Assembly: GCF_012033695.1 (NCBI RefSeq)
Contig: NZ_JAAVJI010000017.1
Coordinates: forward strand, 45,358-109,357
Origin: Pseudomonas quercus
Lineage (GTDB): Bacteria > Pseudomonadota > Gammaproteobacteria > Pseudomonadales > Pseudomonadaceae
Direction: 5' to 3'
Length of the DNA stretch: 64,000 nucleotides
Shown here: positions 8,558 through 16,578 of the stretch, piece after piece
Position numbering within the stretch: the stretch's first letter is position 1
Layout of the letters: each line of letters starts with the position of its first letter
Position numbers and translations under genes: made by a program
The notes under the pieces: model-generated
The model's input: the letters and a program-made list of their open reading frames with translations, nothing else
Databases searched by the model: none
Told to the model about the DNA's origin: nothing

Positions 8558-9691
8558 TCAGCCCTTCTTCAAATCCCCTTCGGCCCATTCGCTATACACG
8601 CAGGCATCAGCTGCGGCCCAGCGCACGCAAATGGCCGTTCCGGGCGTTAATACCTGCCCGTTGGAAGACAAGGCCTTGACGGTCAATGCGGTGCCGCCTG
8701 CGGTCACGGCAGTACAGGTCTGGCTTTCACCCAGGAACAGCACTTCGCTCACTGTGGCAGTTACTTCGTTCCAACCGGCAGGCAGCGGCGAGGCGTGGGC
8801 AGCCGACAGGCTAAGCGCTACTGCTTTCTCTGGCCGCACCATCAATAGCAAAGGCTGCTGCGGTGAGGCTTCAACGCCTGGCCGGATGGCCAACGCGTGC
8901 CCCTCGAACATAGCTATTGCACCGCCACTTGCACTCACCTTAAGGAAGTTCGAGTTACCCAGAAACGATGCCACGAACGCATTGGGGGGGTTCTGGTACA
9001 GCTCGATACCACTGCCCAAGCCCACCACCTTACCCTGGCTGAAAATCGCAATCCGCTGGGACAGGCGCATGGCTTCTTCCTGGTCATGGGTCACGTACAC
9101 AATGGTGATACCCAGGCGACGGTGCAGGTGGCGCAATTCGTCCTGCAGGTCTTCACGAAGCTTTTTGTCCAGCGCACCCAAAGGTTCGTCCATCAGCAGA
9201 ATGCGCGGCTCGTACACCAAGGCTCTGGCGATGGCGACCCGCTGCTGCTGGCCCCCAGACAGCTGCGCGGGGCGGCGGTGGGCGAAGGTTTCCAGTTGCA
9301 CCAACTTGAGCATGGCGTCTACGCGTGCGCACTGTTCGGCTGCGGGCAGTTTACGAATGGCCAGCGGGAACGCGATATTGTCCCGCACCGACAGGTGCGG
9401 GAACAGTGAGTAGCGCTGGAACACCATGCCGATGTCGCGTTTGTGGGGTGGCACGTTTACCAGTGACCGGCCAGCCACCTCGATTGCGCCCGAACTGGGC
9501 GTTTCAAAGCCCGCCAACATGGACAAGGTAGTGCTCTTGCCCGAGCCGCTGGACCCCAAAAAAGTGAGGAACTCGCCGTCCTCTATCTCCAACGACAGGT
9601 CGCTGACGGCAGTGAAATCACCGTAATGCTTGTTCAACTGGCGCAGGCTGACCAGGGTGCCTGGCGGGTTGGGTGTGAGGATGGCGTTCAT
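8558..9691 (-). CDS. ABC transporter ATP-binding protein, PotA-like (spermidine/putrescine type)
   Basis: The 377-aa ATPase has Walker A GSSGSGKST (residues 46-54), the Q-loop in 'MVFQRYSLFPHL', the signature LSGGQQQR (144-151), Walker B ILLMDEP (164-170) and the H-loop 'TIVYVTHDQEEAM'. A C-terminal TOBE-like region of about 110 residues ends the protein. This architecture is that of PotA/FbpC/CysA-type importers. It is the last gene of a four-gene operon, and its start overlaps the end of the upstream permease gene by 4 bp (ATGA). Its operon carries operator C, so the cargo is probably the regulon substrate rather than a housekeeping polyamine. Confidence 0.92.
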   Translation of the reverse strand: MNAILTPNPPGTLVSLRQLNKHYGDFTAVSDLSLEIEDGEFLTFLGSSGSGKSTTLSMLAGFETPSSGAIEVAGRSLVNVPPHKRDIGMVFQRYSLFPHLSVRDNIAFPLAIRKLPAAEQCARVDAMLKLVQLETFAHRRPAQLSGGQQQRVAIARALVYEPRILLMDEPLGALDKKLREDLQDELRHLHRRLGITIVYVTHDQEEAMRLSQRIAIFSQGKVVGLGSGIELYQNPPNAFVASFLGNSNFLKVSASGGAIAMFEGHALAIRPGVEASPQQPLLLMVRPEKAVALSLSAAHASPLPAGWNEVTATVSEVLFLGESQTCTAVTAGGTALTVKALSSNGQVLTPGTAICVRWAAADACVYSEWAEGDLKKG

Positions 9692-10509
9692 TTCAACTCC
9701 AGGGCACGGGTTTCACTACGCCGGCGCAGGCCGGCGGCGATTAGCATCACCACAACTGACAAGCCGATCAGCAGCGTCGACGCCACCGCGATCACGGGGG
9801 TGAGGTCCTGGCGCAGCGTGGTCCACATTTTCACCGGCAAGGTTTGCAGGGTAGGGCTGGCCATCATCACGCTGAGCACCACTTCGTCCCACGACACCAG
9901 GAACGCAAACAGGCCCGCGGCGACCATGCCGGGGCGGATGCCGGGGAAGGTCACGCGGAAAATGGCTTGAAGGCGCGACGCACCGCAAATCACGGCGGCA
10001 TCTTCGATGGAGCGGTCAAACAGCTTCAGCGCATTGATGATGGAAATGATGGTGAACGGCAACGCCACAATCACATGGCTCACCACAAAGGAAAACAACG
10101 TGCCGTTGAGCCCCAGCTTTAGAAACAGGGCATACACAGCCACCGCAATGATCACCAGCGGCACAATCATCGGCAGGGTAAACAGCGCATAGAGCAGATC
10201 CCGGCCAGGAAAACGCCCGCGTACCAAGGCAAAGGCACTGGGCACGCCCAGCGCCACGGCACATACCGTGGTCAGCACCGCCACCTTCAGGCTGGACCAG
10301 GCGGCGGCTACCCACTCTTCATTGGCGAAGAACTGCGTGTACCACTTCAGCGTCCAGCCCGGTGGCGGGAACACCAGCCACTGCGAAGACCCGAACGACA
10401 GCAGCACAATGAACACCACCGGCAGCAATAGAAACAGCATGATTACGCCGGTAGTGAGGTACAGGCCCCAGCGCAGTCGGGGCGGCATGGCATTGGCAGT
10501 CAGCAGCAT
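9688..10509 (-). CDS. ABC transporter permease, PotC-like
   Basis: The 273-aa integral membrane protein has about six hydrophobic helices. The EAA loop for docking to the ATPase, 'SIEDAAVICGASRLQAIFRVTFPGIRPG', lies at about residues 180-207. Together with the preceding permease it makes the heterodimeric channel of a PotABCD-type importer. It begins 6 nt after the upstream permease gene and overlaps the ATPase gene, which indicates translational coupling. Confidence 0.9.
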   Translation of the reverse strand: MLLTANAMPPRLRWGLYLTTGVIMLFLLLPVVFIVLLSFGSSQWLVFPPPGWTLKWYTQFFANEEWVAAAWSSLKVAVLTTVCAVALGVPSAFALVRGRFPGRDLLYALFTLPMIVPLVIIAVAVYALFLKLGLNGTLFSFVVSHVIVALPFTIISIINALKLFDRSIEDAAVICGASRLQAIFRVTFPGIRPGMVAAGLFAFLVSWDEVVLSVMMASPTLQTLPVKMWTTLRQDLTPVIAVASTLLIGLSVVVMLIAAGLRRRSETRALELK

Positions 10510-10515
10510 GGGCGC

Positions 10516-11418
10516 TTACCTCCCGTTGACGGAGCCGACCGGCGATTCCGGTTGCAGCTTCAGGTAGATGTAGAACAACACCAGGGTGATCAGCACCAGC
10601 AACGCTGCAGCGGCACTGGCCAGGCCCCAGTTAAGGAAGGACTGCACCTGCTGCACGATAAACTCCGGCAGCATCATGTTTTGCGCACCGCCCAGCAGGG
10701 CCGGTGTCACGTAGTAACCCAGCGACATCACGAACACCATGAGCGCGCCGGAGAACAGCCCAGGCCGGCACAGTGGCAGAAATACCCGTGTGAAATTAGT
10801 CCAGGCGTTGGCGCCGCAAATGGCCCCCGCCTGCAGCACCATTGGGTCGATGGCTTGCAGGGTTGCCTGTAGCGGCAGCACTATGAAGGGAATCATGATG
10901 TAGGTCATGCCGATCACCACACCGGTAAGGTTGTGCACCATCTCCAGAGGCTGGTCGATGATGCCCAGGGCCAGCAGTGCCTTGTTCACTACGCCAGAGG
11001 CCTGCAACAGCACCAGCCAGGCGTAGGTGCGCGCCAGCAGGCTGGTCCACATGGACAGCAGCACGACGTTCATCAACCAGCGGCCCCACCCACGGGGCAC
11101 CAGGGTAATCACCCAGGCCAACGGAAAGCCCAGCAGCAGGCTGAACACTGTAACCAGCCCAGCCACCGAGAAGGTATTTGCCAGCACCCGCACATAGGCT
11201 GAGTTGGCAAACAACTGTTGGTAGTTACCCAAGCCAGGCGTTGGTTCCAGCACCCCCCGTAGCAGCAAACCGATCAGGGGTGCAAAGAAGAACAGCCCTA
11301 GGAAAGCTAGCGCAGGCAGCAGGTTGGCGCTGCCACGCCAACGTCGCTCGGTGGAACGGGCAGGCGTGGCGTCCTTAGCAGCCAATGGCAGACCGCTCAC
11401 TTCTACTTGACCAGCCAT
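10516..11418 (-). CDS. ABC transporter permease, PotB-like
   Basis: The protein is about 300 aa from the ATG at 11418; a GTG at 11427 would add three residues. Either start lies inside the last codons of the binding-protein gene (stop at 11403), so the genes overlap. After a polar N-terminal segment of about 30 residues come six hydrophobic helices. The EAA-type loop is 'VLQAGAICGANAWTNFTRVFLPLCRPG'. It is the partner of the downstream PotC-like subunit. Confidence 0.88.
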   Translation of the reverse strand: MAGQVEVSGLPLAAKDATPARSTERRWRGSANLLPALAFLGLFFFAPLIGLLLRGVLEPTPGLGNYQQLFANSAYVRVLANTFSVAGLVTVFSLLLGFPLAWVITLVPRGWGRWLMNVVLLSMWTSLLARTYAWLVLLQASGVVNKALLALGIIDQPLEMVHNLTGVVIGMTYIMIPFIVLPLQATLQAIDPMVLQAGAICGANAWTNFTRVFLPLCRPGLFSGALMVFVMSLGYYVTPALLGGAQNMMLPEFIVQQVQSFLNWGLASAAAALLVLITLVLFYIYLKLQPESPVGSVNGR

Positions 11419-12431
11419 TCGTTCCACCGTGTCGCGATAGCGGGCCCGTTCTTGGCCCAGTACGCGTAGTCGAGGGTGATCTGGTCCTTGGCGTAGGCGG
11501 TAGGCAGGTTAGGCGCCAGGGTGGAATCCAGTTGGGGGATACTGTCGTTGTTCACAGGTGCATAGGCGGTAAGGTTGGAAAAGTCTGCCTGGCCCTTGGC
11601 GCTGCTGGCGGCCGCCAGGAACTTCATCGCAGCGTCCTTGTTTTTCGTGCCCTTGGGCACAACCAGGAAGTCCGCCATTACCAGGTTCTGTTTCCAGCTC
11701 ACACCCACCGGCGCGCCGTCCTGCTGCAGGGCGTAGACACGGCCGTTCCAGAACTGCCCCAATGTGGCTTCTCCCGAGGCCAGCAACTGCTGGGATTGTG
11801 CGCCGCCACCCCACCACACAATGTCGGGCTTGATGGTATCCAGCTTTTTGAACGCACGGTCCAGGTCCAGCGGGTATAGCTGGTGAGCGGGTACGCCATC
11901 GGCCAGCAGCGCCAGCTCCAGCACACCTGGGCTTGGCCATTTGTACAAGGCGCGCTTGCCAGGGTATTTCGTGGTGTCGAAGAGGGCGGCCCAGTCCTGA
12001 GGTGCTGCAGCGCCGACCTTGCCTTGGTTGTACCCCAGCACGAAGGAGAAGTAAAAGGAGCCTACGCCGCGCTCGGAAACGAAGCGTGGGTCGAGGGTGT
12101 CGCGTTGGATCACCGAGAAGTCCAATGGCTCTAGCAACCCCTCAGCGGCCGCACGCAAGGCGAAATCCGCTTCCACGTCCACCACGTCCCACTGCACGTT
12201 GCCACTTTCAACCATGGCCTTGAGTTTGCCGTAGTCCGTAGGGCCGTCCATGACCACTTTGATGCCGCTGGCCTTGCTGAACGGCGTGGCCCAGGCGTCG
12301 CGCTGGGCATCTTGGGTGCTGCCACCCCAGCTTACGAAACTCAGGGGCTGATCGGCTGCCGTTGCCAGGCCTGCGCCCGAGGCCAGAATGGCCGCAACGT
12401 ACGTCGCTATTGCTCGTTTTTTCAACACCAT
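11403..12431 (-). CDS. ABC transporter substrate-binding protein, PotD-like
   Basis: The 342-aa exported protein has a cleavable signal peptide (KKRAIATYVAAILASGAGLATAAD, cut near residue 25). The start of the mature protein, 'LSFVSWGGSTQDAQRDAWATPFSKASGIKVV', is the classic opening of polyamine/iron-type binding proteins (SBP family 1). Members bind putrescine, spermidine, opines, aminoethylphosphonate or similar small amines. The ligand cannot be fixed here. It is the first gene of the importer operon (binding protein, PotB-like, PotC-like, PotA-like) and lies about 160 bp downstream of operator C. Confidence 0.9.
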   Translation of the reverse strand: MVLKKRAIATYVAAILASGAGLATAADQPLSFVSWGGSTQDAQRDAWATPFSKASGIKVVMDGPTDYGKLKAMVESGNVQWDVVDVEADFALRAAAEGLLEPLDFSVIQRDTLDPRFVSERGVGSFYFSFVLGYNQGKVGAAAPQDWAALFDTTKYPGKRALYKWPSPGVLELALLADGVPAHQLYPLDLDRAFKKLDTIKPDIVWWGGGAQSQQLLASGEATLGQFWNGRVYALQQDGAPVGVSWKQNLVMADFLVVPKGTKNKDAAMKFLAAASSAKGQADFSNLTAYAPVNNDSIPQLDSTLAPNLPTAYAKDQITLDYAYWAKNGPAIATRWNEWLVK

Positions 12432-12593
12432 TGTGACGCCCTCGCTTTGTTGTCGTTATGCGGGCTGGAGCAGCGCTCCTTCAGCTTCCCGCTGGTGGGG
12501 AGCAGTGTCTTTTCGGTCCGGCAGGCCAGGCTGAAACAGGCGTCCACGTGGGCGCCGAAGCACAGAATACGTCGATCGATTCAGCCTGGAATG

Positions 12594-12611
12594 TCATATT
12601 ATGGTATTCCA
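12594..12611 (-). promoter_or_regulatory. Operator site C of the shared regulon (ABC importer)
   Basis: On the minus strand the site reads TGGAATACCATAATATGA, matching operators A and B at 16 or more of 18 positions. It lies between the end of ribBA and the start of the binding-protein gene, in the promoter position for the importer operon. Confidence 0.62.
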
Positions 12612-12636
12612 AACTTTGCGCAAGGGGCGTGTGGTG

Positions 12637-13749
12637 TCATACGGGTGAATAAGGCAAGGTTTCCACCACTTCCAGATCGTAGCCGGCCAGGCCGTTGTAT
12701 TTGATCGGAGGGCCCAGGTGGCGGACTTTGCCTACGCCCAGATCCTGAAGGATTTGTGCACCGGTGCCCGTTTCTGAATAGCTGCGCACTACGCCAGGCG
12801 CATAGCGTTTGGGAGGGCAGGTCAGGTGAGGGACCCGTTCCAGCAGCGCCTGGGAGGACTCGTGGTTAGCCAGTATCACCACAACGCCGTGCCCAGCCTC
12901 GGCCACTTTTTGCAGGGCTGCCCACAGGGTCCAATGGGCAGGCCCGGTATACTCGGCACCTACCAGGTCCCGCAGAGGGTCGATCACATGGACCCGAACC
13001 AAGGTGGGCTGGGCCTTGACGAGATGACCCATGACCATGGCCATGTGAACGCCCCCGGTAATGCGGTCTTCATAGGTAACCAGGCGGAACTCGCCGTGCA
13101 CCGTCGCCAGTGCCCGCTCGCCGATCCGGCTCACCGTGTGTTCGGTGCTCAGCCTGTAATTAATCAGCTCGGCAATGCTGCCTACCTTGATACCGTGCTT
13201 GGCCGCAAACGCTTGCAGTTCAGGGCGACGGGCCATGCTGCCGTCATCATTCATGACTTCCACGATGACCGAGGCCGGGGTAAAGCCAGCCATGCGGGCC
13301 AGGTCGCAACCTGCTTCCGTATGCCCGGCGCGGGTCAGCACCCCGCCATCCCGCGCTCGTAAGGGAAATATATGGCCCGGCTGGACAATGTCCTCGGCCT
13401 TCGCGTTCGCGCGTACTGCTGCGGCCACAGTGCGGGCACGGTCTGCGGCGGAAATCCCTGTCGTCACACCTGCGGCGGCTTCGATGGAAACGGTAAAGGC
13501 TGTACCAAAGCCGCTGCCATTGTTAGGGACCATCTGCTCAAGGCCCAGGCGCTGACAGTGTTCTTCGGTCAGGGTAAGGCAGATGAGCCCTCGGGCTTCT
13601 CGGGCCATGAAGTTGATAGCCTGCGCGTCACAGCAGTCGGCTGCGATCAGCAGGTCGCCTTCGTTTTCCCGGTCTTCGTCATCCACCATCAGCACCATTT
13701 TACCGAGGCGGTAATCATCGAGAAGAGTGTCTATGCTGTCGAAAGGCAT
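12637..13749 (-). CDS. ribBA: RibBA: 3,4-dihydroxy-2-butanone-4-phosphate synthase with degenerate GTP cyclohydrolase II domain
   Basis: The 370-aa protein has a complete N-terminal DHBP synthase domain (about 1-200): 'MVDDEDRENEGDLLIAAD' with the acidic metal loop, 'FMAREARGLICLTL', and 'HTEAGCDLARMAGFTPASVIVEVMNDDG'. Residues about 205-370 have the GTP cyclohydrolase II fold (GARGGxH-like 'GLAGYDLEVVETLPY' end) but lack the three zinc cysteines of the C-x-GD-x-x-x-x-LRCDCG signature. GTP cyclohydrolase activity is therefore not expected. Pseudomonas RibBA proteins often share this loss. The gene is away from ribH/nusB and ribC and sits beside operator D, so I infer a substrate-induced paralogue that boosts flavin for the monooxygenase. 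Confidence 0.9.
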   Translation of the reverse strand: MPFDSIDTLLDDYRLGKMVLMVDDEDRENEGDLLIAADCCDAQAINFMAREARGLICLTLTEEHCQRLGLEQMVPNNGSGFGTAFTVSIEAAAGVTTGISAADRARTVAAAVRANAKAEDIVQPGHIFPLRARDGGVLTRAGHTEAGCDLARMAGFTPASVIVEVMNDDGSMARRPELQAFAAKHGIKVGSIAELINYRLSTEHTVSRIGERALATVHGEFRLVTYEDRITGGVHMAMVMGHLVKAQPTLVRVHVIDPLRDLVGAEYTGPAHWTLWAALQKVAEAGHGVVVILANHESSQALLERVPHLTCPPKRYAPGVVRSYSETGTGAQILQDLGVGKVRHLGPPIKYNGLAGYDLEVVETLPYSPV

Positions 13750-13780
13750 GGCAGTTCCAGCGTGGCAGAGGGGCTGTCTA

Positions 13781-13792
13781 ATGGTATACCAT
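13781..13792. promoter_or_regulatory. Operator site D of the shared regulon (ribBA / DUF1330)
   Basis: ATGGTATACCAT is a perfect 12-bp palindrome in the 73-bp gap between the divergent ribBA (start 13749) and DUF1330 gene (start 13823). It shares its core with operator A, and with B and C apart from one base. A second half-like element, ATTCCA, follows at 13793-13798. Confidence 0.65.
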
Positions 13793-13822
13793 ATTCCAAA
13801 TTAAACCGCACAGGCGCACCCC

Positions 13823-14110
13823 ATGAAAGGCTATTGGATCGCACAAGTCGACGTGACTGACCCCGAGCAATACAAGGAATACACAACCCGTGGCCCCATT
13901 GCCTTTGCCAAATACGGCGGGCGTTTCTTAGCGAGAGGAGGCCGTTCTCAGGCCATGGAAAACGGGCCTGCCGCCCAGCGCGTGGTGGTGATCGAGTTCG
14001 ACAGCTACGAGCAGGCGGTGGCGTGCTACAACTCGCCTGAGTACCAGGATGCCCTGGGTTACCGCGAAGGGGCAGGGGTGGCGAAGATTGTGGTGGTGGA
14101 GGGGGTATAA
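13823..14110 (+). CDS. DUF1330 family protein
   Basis: This 95-aa protein (MKGYWIAQVDVTDPEQYKEYTTRGPIAFAKYGGRFL...) is a dimeric alpha/beta-barrel (ferredoxin-like) domain of the DUF1330 family. Markers are 'YWIAQVDVTDPEQY', 'GGRFLARGGR' and 'VVIEFDSYEQAVACYNSPEYQ'. No enzymatic function is established for the family, though members are common in catabolic clusters. The gene is divergent from ribBA and shares operator D, which ties it to the flavin-dependent pathway. It could be a small isomerase, a hydrolase-like domain or a substrate-binding protein. Confidence 0.85.
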   Translation: MKGYWIAQVDVTDPEQYKEYTTRGPIAFAKYGGRFLARGGRSQAMENGPAAQRVVVIEFDSYEQAVACYNSPEYQDALGYREGAGVAKIVVVEGV

Positions 14111-14231
14111 AGCAGTTAGTGGGACAGCTAATAGGTCCGTGGTATGAATTGACGGGCCTCAGCTTTCAAAGGATTAAATAGGGCAACGGCGCTGCATAGG
14201 GCAGATGTGAAAAAAGTGTAAAAATATTCGC

Positions 14232-14256
14232 TAACGTATCTAGTTCTCATTCACAT
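14232..14256. promoter_or_regulatory. Possible Fur box upstream of the TonB-dependent receptor
   Basis: An AT-rich stretch read on the minus strand as GAATGAGAACTAGATACG partly matches the GATAATGATAATCATTATC Fur consensus. It lies about 50 bp upstream of the receptor start. The match is weak. Confidence 0.3.
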
Positions 14257-14304
14257 TTTGTTTCAGAATCGCGGCCTACCTTATCGCCCCTGAGACCCGC
14301 GCCC

Positions 14305-16410
14305 TTGAAACCTTGCCTCCGTGCCACTCTACTGCTTGCAGGTGCCTGCAGCGCCATGCCTATGGCATTCGCTGCCGATGATGACATTGTCACCTTGCCC
14401 ACCACTCAGGTTCAAGATTCCTCTGCACAGGACGAAACTGAAACCGTGGGCTATCGCGGCGCGCCGTCTTCGAGCACCACCAAGCTGGGGATGACCAAGA
14501 AGCAGACCCCTCAGGCCATCACCACCGTTACTCGGCAACAGATGGACGACTTCAAGATCAACGGGATCAAGGACGCTCTGCGTTCGGCGCCGTCGGTCAC
14601 GGTGGAGCAGAGCGAAAGCGACCGTACCGAGTTCACCTCGCGCGGCTTCGACATCACCACGTTCGAGTACGATGGCGTTGGCATGCCGTTCTCGCAGTTC
14701 ACCCTGATCGGTGAGCAGGACCTGGCCGAGTATGAGCAGATCGACGTGCTGCACGGCGCCAATGGCTTGATGAGCGGCACCGGTAACCCGTCGGCCACGG
14801 TCAACTTTGTGCGCAAGCGCCCAACCCGGGAGTTTCAGGCCCAGGTCGGCACCAGCGTGGGTTCGTGGGACAGCCGCCGGGTAGACGTGGACGTGTCGGG
14901 CCCGTTGACCCCAACCGGCAACGTGCGTGGGCGCTTTATCTATGCCCATGACAAAGGCAATTCATGGATGGACCGCTACAGCCACGAACGAAACGTAGCC
15001 GCCGGGCTGCTAGCGTTCGACCTGAGCGAGCGCGATACCCTCACCGTGGGCTTCTCCCAGCACAACAGTGATTCCAACGGCAGCACCTGGGGTAACCTGC
15101 CCCTGATCGATGACAGTGGCAACCCCATCCACTATAGCAGCCGCAGTTCCAACGTAGGCCAGCCCTGGACCTACTGGAACATGCACACTCAGCGGGTGTT
15201 CGCCGAGCTGACCCATGCCTTCGACAATGGCTGGAATGCGACCCTGACGGCAACCGGCATCGCTGAGTACCAGGACACCAACATGTTCTACGTGGCTGGT
15301 GTGCAGGATGACGACGCACTGGTGTTTGCGGCGGACACGTCCAGCAAGGCCCACCAAGTGGTCGGCGAGGCCAAAGTGTCGGGCCCGTTCACCCTGTTCG
15401 GGCGCGAGCACTCGCTCACGTTGGGCGCCAGCTACGGCCGTACCCACCAGACCGCTCGCGAATTCGATGCTGTAAAGGGCGGCTATTACCACACGTCTTT
15501 TGCCGGCATTCTCGCAGGCCAGTCCGCGCACCCCGCGTTCACGTTTACCAGCGACGGCAACACCCAGAACTTCGAAGACTCCCAGAAAAGCCTGTTCGCC
15601 GGCACACGTTTCAGCCTCACGGATGACCTGCACTGGATTGTGGGCGCGCGCATGCTCAGCGCCGATGGTTCTGGCCTGAGCTACGGTGCTGCCCATGACA
15701 CCCGCGAGCACGGCAAGGTCACGCCCTACACCGGCCTGGTGTACGACCTGAACAAGGAATGGGCGGTGTACACCAGTTGGACCAAGATCTTCACCCCCCA
15801 ATATGTGGTGGGCTTCGACAATGCGCTGCTGGACCCCATGGAGGGCAAGAGCGTAGAGGCAGGCGTGAAAGGCAGCCTGATGGACAACCGGCTGGACCTC
15901 ACCGCCGCCGTGTTCAAGACCACCCAGCAAAATGTGGGCGAATACGCAGGGTTGTCAGGTGGCCAGAGCGTGTACAACGGCGTGGACTACAAAAGCCACG
16001 GCATCGAGCTGGAAGCCTCTGGCGAAGCCTACCCCGGCCTGGACCTGCTGGCCGGCTACACCTATGTGCGCATCGACGACGAAGACGGCGAGCACACCCG
16101 CAAGTACGTGCCCACCCACAGCTTCCACGGCCTGGCCAGCTACCGCCTGCCCTGGCTGCCCAAAGCCCACGTAGGTACCCGCGTGAGCTGGCAGAGCGGT
16201 ATCGAGAACACGGCCAACAGCGACATTCGCCAGAATGCCTATGCCGTAGTGGACTTGCTGACCAGCTACGACATCGACAGCCACTGGAGCACCGCCCTGA
16301 ACTTCAACAACGTGACCGACCGCAAATACCTGCGCTCGCTCTACAGCCAGACCGCCAGCAGCTATGGCGAGCCGCGCAACCTCACTGCTTCAGTGACCTG
16401 GAAGTACTGA
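14305..16410 (+). CDS. TonB-dependent siderophore receptor
   Basis: The 701-aa outer-membrane protein has a signal peptide (about residues 1-24, ending PMAFA-AD). The plug domain includes 'KTPQAITTVTRQQMDDF'-like TonB-box and plug features and 'YEQIDVLHGANGLMSGTGNPSATVNFVRKRPT', the classic FhuE/FpvA-type plug motif. A beta-barrel of about 540 residues ends in ...LTASVTWKY with a terminal aromatic residue. There is no N-terminal STN signalling domain, so it should transport without acting on an anti-sigma factor. The start is uncertain: TTG 14305 has no good ribosome binding site, but no ATG lies before the signal peptide. It probably takes up a ferric hydroxamate or catecholate xenosiderophore. 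Confidence 0.9.
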   Translation: MKPCLRATLLLAGACSAMPMAFAADDDIVTLPTTQVQDSSAQDETETVGYRGAPSSSTTKLGMTKKQTPQAITTVTRQQMDDFKINGIKDALRSAPSVTVEQSESDRTEFTSRGFDITTFEYDGVGMPFSQFTLIGEQDLAEYEQIDVLHGANGLMSGTGNPSATVNFVRKRPTREFQAQVGTSVGSWDSRRVDVDVSGPLTPTGNVRGRFIYAHDKGNSWMDRYSHERNVAAGLLAFDLSERDTLTVGFSQHNSDSNGSTWGNLPLIDDSGNPIHYSSRSSNVGQPWTYWNMHTQRVFAELTHAFDNGWNATLTATGIAEYQDTNMFYVAGVQDDDALVFAADTSSKAHQVVGEAKVSGPFTLFGREHSLTLGASYGRTHQTAREFDAVKGGYYHTSFAGILAGQSAHPAFTFTSDGNTQNFEDSQKSLFAGTRFSLTDDLHWIVGARMLSADGSGLSYGAAHDTREHGKVTPYTGLVYDLNKEWAVYTSWTKIFTPQYVVGFDNALLDPMEGKSVEAGVKGSLMDNRLDLTAAVFKTTQQNVGEYAGLSGGQSVYNGVDYKSHGIELEASGEAYPGLDLLAGYTYVRIDDEDGEHTRKYVPTHSFHGLASYRLPWLPKAHVGTRVSWQSGIENTANSDIRQNAYAVVDLLTSYDIDSHWSTALNFNNVTDRKYLRSLYSQTASSYGEPRNLTASVTWKY

Positions 16411-16419
16411 CGGTACCTG

Positions 16420-16458
16420 CACCTACCTTGGCCTTTCGTCACAGGGTCCAGGTAGGTG
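16420..16458. terminator. Hairpin after the TonB-dependent receptor gene
   Basis: CACCTACC (16420-16427) pairs with GGTAGGTG (16451-16458) across a 23-nt loop that has a further short pairing. It starts 10 bp after the stop codon. It lacks a T-run and may be a weak terminator. Confidence 0.4.
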
Positions 16459-16578
16459 GCCAGGACAAACGCGGAAATACTGGCACATAGACATCTATTC
16501 GACGATTACCCCTCTGAAAACCCCGCCTGAACGCTTACACTGCGGCTTTTAAGCCCAACGCTATCAGGCACGCCCTCC

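Noticed and set aside
15010..15930. 306-codon antisense frame inside the TonB-dependent receptor gene
   Set aside because: The plus-strand gene has complete plug and barrel motifs; the antisense frame has none.
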